A stretch of DNA of 64,000 nt from NCBI GenBank assembly GCA_030248215.1, contig JASANG010002448.1, forward strand, positions 1 to 64,000. Reading direction: 5' to 3'. How positions within the stretch are numbered: position 1 is the stretch's first letter; each line of letters opens with the position of its first letter. Origin of the DNA: Enoplolaimus lenunculus. Its lineage: Eukaryota; Nematoda; Enoplea; Enoplida; Thoracostomopsidae. Below, piece after piece: positions 63,109-64,000 of the stretch. The position numbers and the translations under genes were made by a program. The notes under the pieces were generated by a model, which saw only the letters and a list, made by a program, of their open reading frames with translations, ran no database searches and was not told the DNA's origin.

Positions 63109-64000
63109 TTAATTTATTTATTTTAACACGTACTGCAGAGTGCAGTGTTGAGGACCCGTTGCCATGAAGAGGACATTTAGGAAGATGTTAAGCTGGGTGC
63201 GTGAGTTTAATTGTGGGATGTTATATACCAAGAGTCACATAGCACAATAAGTAGGCAGGTGGGTGGCTTGCAAAAAACAGCAAAAACGTAATTTATATAA
63301 AACAGAATTTTTAGCAGCCATTATTGCAGAAGGCAACGGTGTAACTATAATTTCATTCCAGAGAGGGAACAACAAAACCTAAACTAGTCAACCTGGTTGC
63401 AAAATTTGCAATACTACTTGCTATATTTAGGTTAGGGTCGCAACTTGAAACCCACAGAAACAGTATGCATATATCTTAACAAAATATACGCGTTAATACC
63501 TTATAGAACAGTGTATAAACGAAATCTGACCAATTTTCTATTTACAGCTAATGTAATTAATTTGCACGCATATAGAAAATTGGTTTTAACATTACCCAAA
63601 CTACGGATGTGAGGCATTCCAGCTTTAATATACAAATTAAATATATATGTTCGAAAGCACTCGTTTATGGTAGGTGGAAATATTTTAACTCTTAGTAGGT
63701 TTATTTCAAAGCAATTTATTATGTATTATTGCCCTTCAAAATTTCAGGATGTTTCATGGCTTGGCAAAACTTTCATTTCGTAAGGGTATAGGCTCAAGAG
63801 GTTAGTCTAAAACCCATGTTTTTGTCGATCCAGAAATTATGTATGGTGCAATAAATCACGCGTTAACACTCTTGAACTTAAGTCTAAGTTCAAACCATGT
63901 TACAACAAAAACCCTAAAAACAAACCATTCCTAACCTTTTCCGTTTTCAGATTTGTGCCTTTACCTTTAACCTGATTATTTTTCATAAACTTATTTAGCG

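Larger units (their letters stand above)
48830..64000. other. Repeat-rich region without a convincing gene
   Basis: No exon chain with matching phases was found on either strand. It holds the satellite at 49419-51100 and numerous dispersed repeats. The degenerin promoter should lie at the left edge, but no TATA or initiator could be assigned. Confidence 0.4.

Noticed and set aside
63000-63110. TTAGGC-like words as a true telomere or subtelomere
   Set aside because: Words are degenerate, short, scattered and tied to foldback elements.

Overview
This is a eukaryotic, AT-rich window with spliced genes, long repeat-filled introns and many small inverted-repeat elements. It is most likely from a nematode or a close relative. 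The main evidence is a complete minus-strand gene that reads, exon by exon, as a nematode-type degenerin (DEG/ENaC channel) of the MEC-4/MEC-10/UNC-8/DEL-1 sort. A second hint is the degenerate TTAGGC-type tracts scattered through the window, since TTAGGC is the nematode telomere unit. The long introns and heavy load of non-autonomous elements are unlike compact Caenorhabditis genomes; I cannot place the clade.

Layout. (1) 1291-5642, plus strand: two very large exons and a short terminal exon encode a Q-rich protein with a predicted coiled coil, a proline-rich conserved-looking block and two long CAA-coded glutamine tracts (51 and 47 residues). Its 5' end lies before the window or in unrecognised exons at 1-1290. 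(2) 7495-23974, plus strand: thirteen chained exons encode a His/Ser/Tyr-rich, low-complexity protein ending in a TAA at 23972; an alternative first exon may start at 14461. All junctions between (1) and (2) are in the same phase, so they may be one gene with an alternative terminal exon at 5538-5642. (3) 24000-30500: no gene seen; repeats only. (4) 30528-48812, minus strand: 19 coding exons with all 18 splice phases in register, giving 724 codons plus stop. Both membrane segments, the His-Gly gating motif, the cysteine-rich ectodomain and the G-x-S filter are present. (5) 48830-64000: no convincing gene; an 82-bp satellite (49419-51100) and many dispersed repeats.

Repeats. At least eight families of small terminal-inverted-repeat elements recur, several in introns of both genes. 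The most unusual are two related elements (18487-19148 and 28323-29219) with TAA target duplications whose interiors are tandem arrays of an E2F-like motif. No intact transposase, CRISPR array, rRNA or convincing tRNA gene was seen. No LTR-type or other virus-like element was recognised.

All gene models come from reading splice signals and frames by eye, and family assignments come from memory of the families; nothing was searched or aligned by software.
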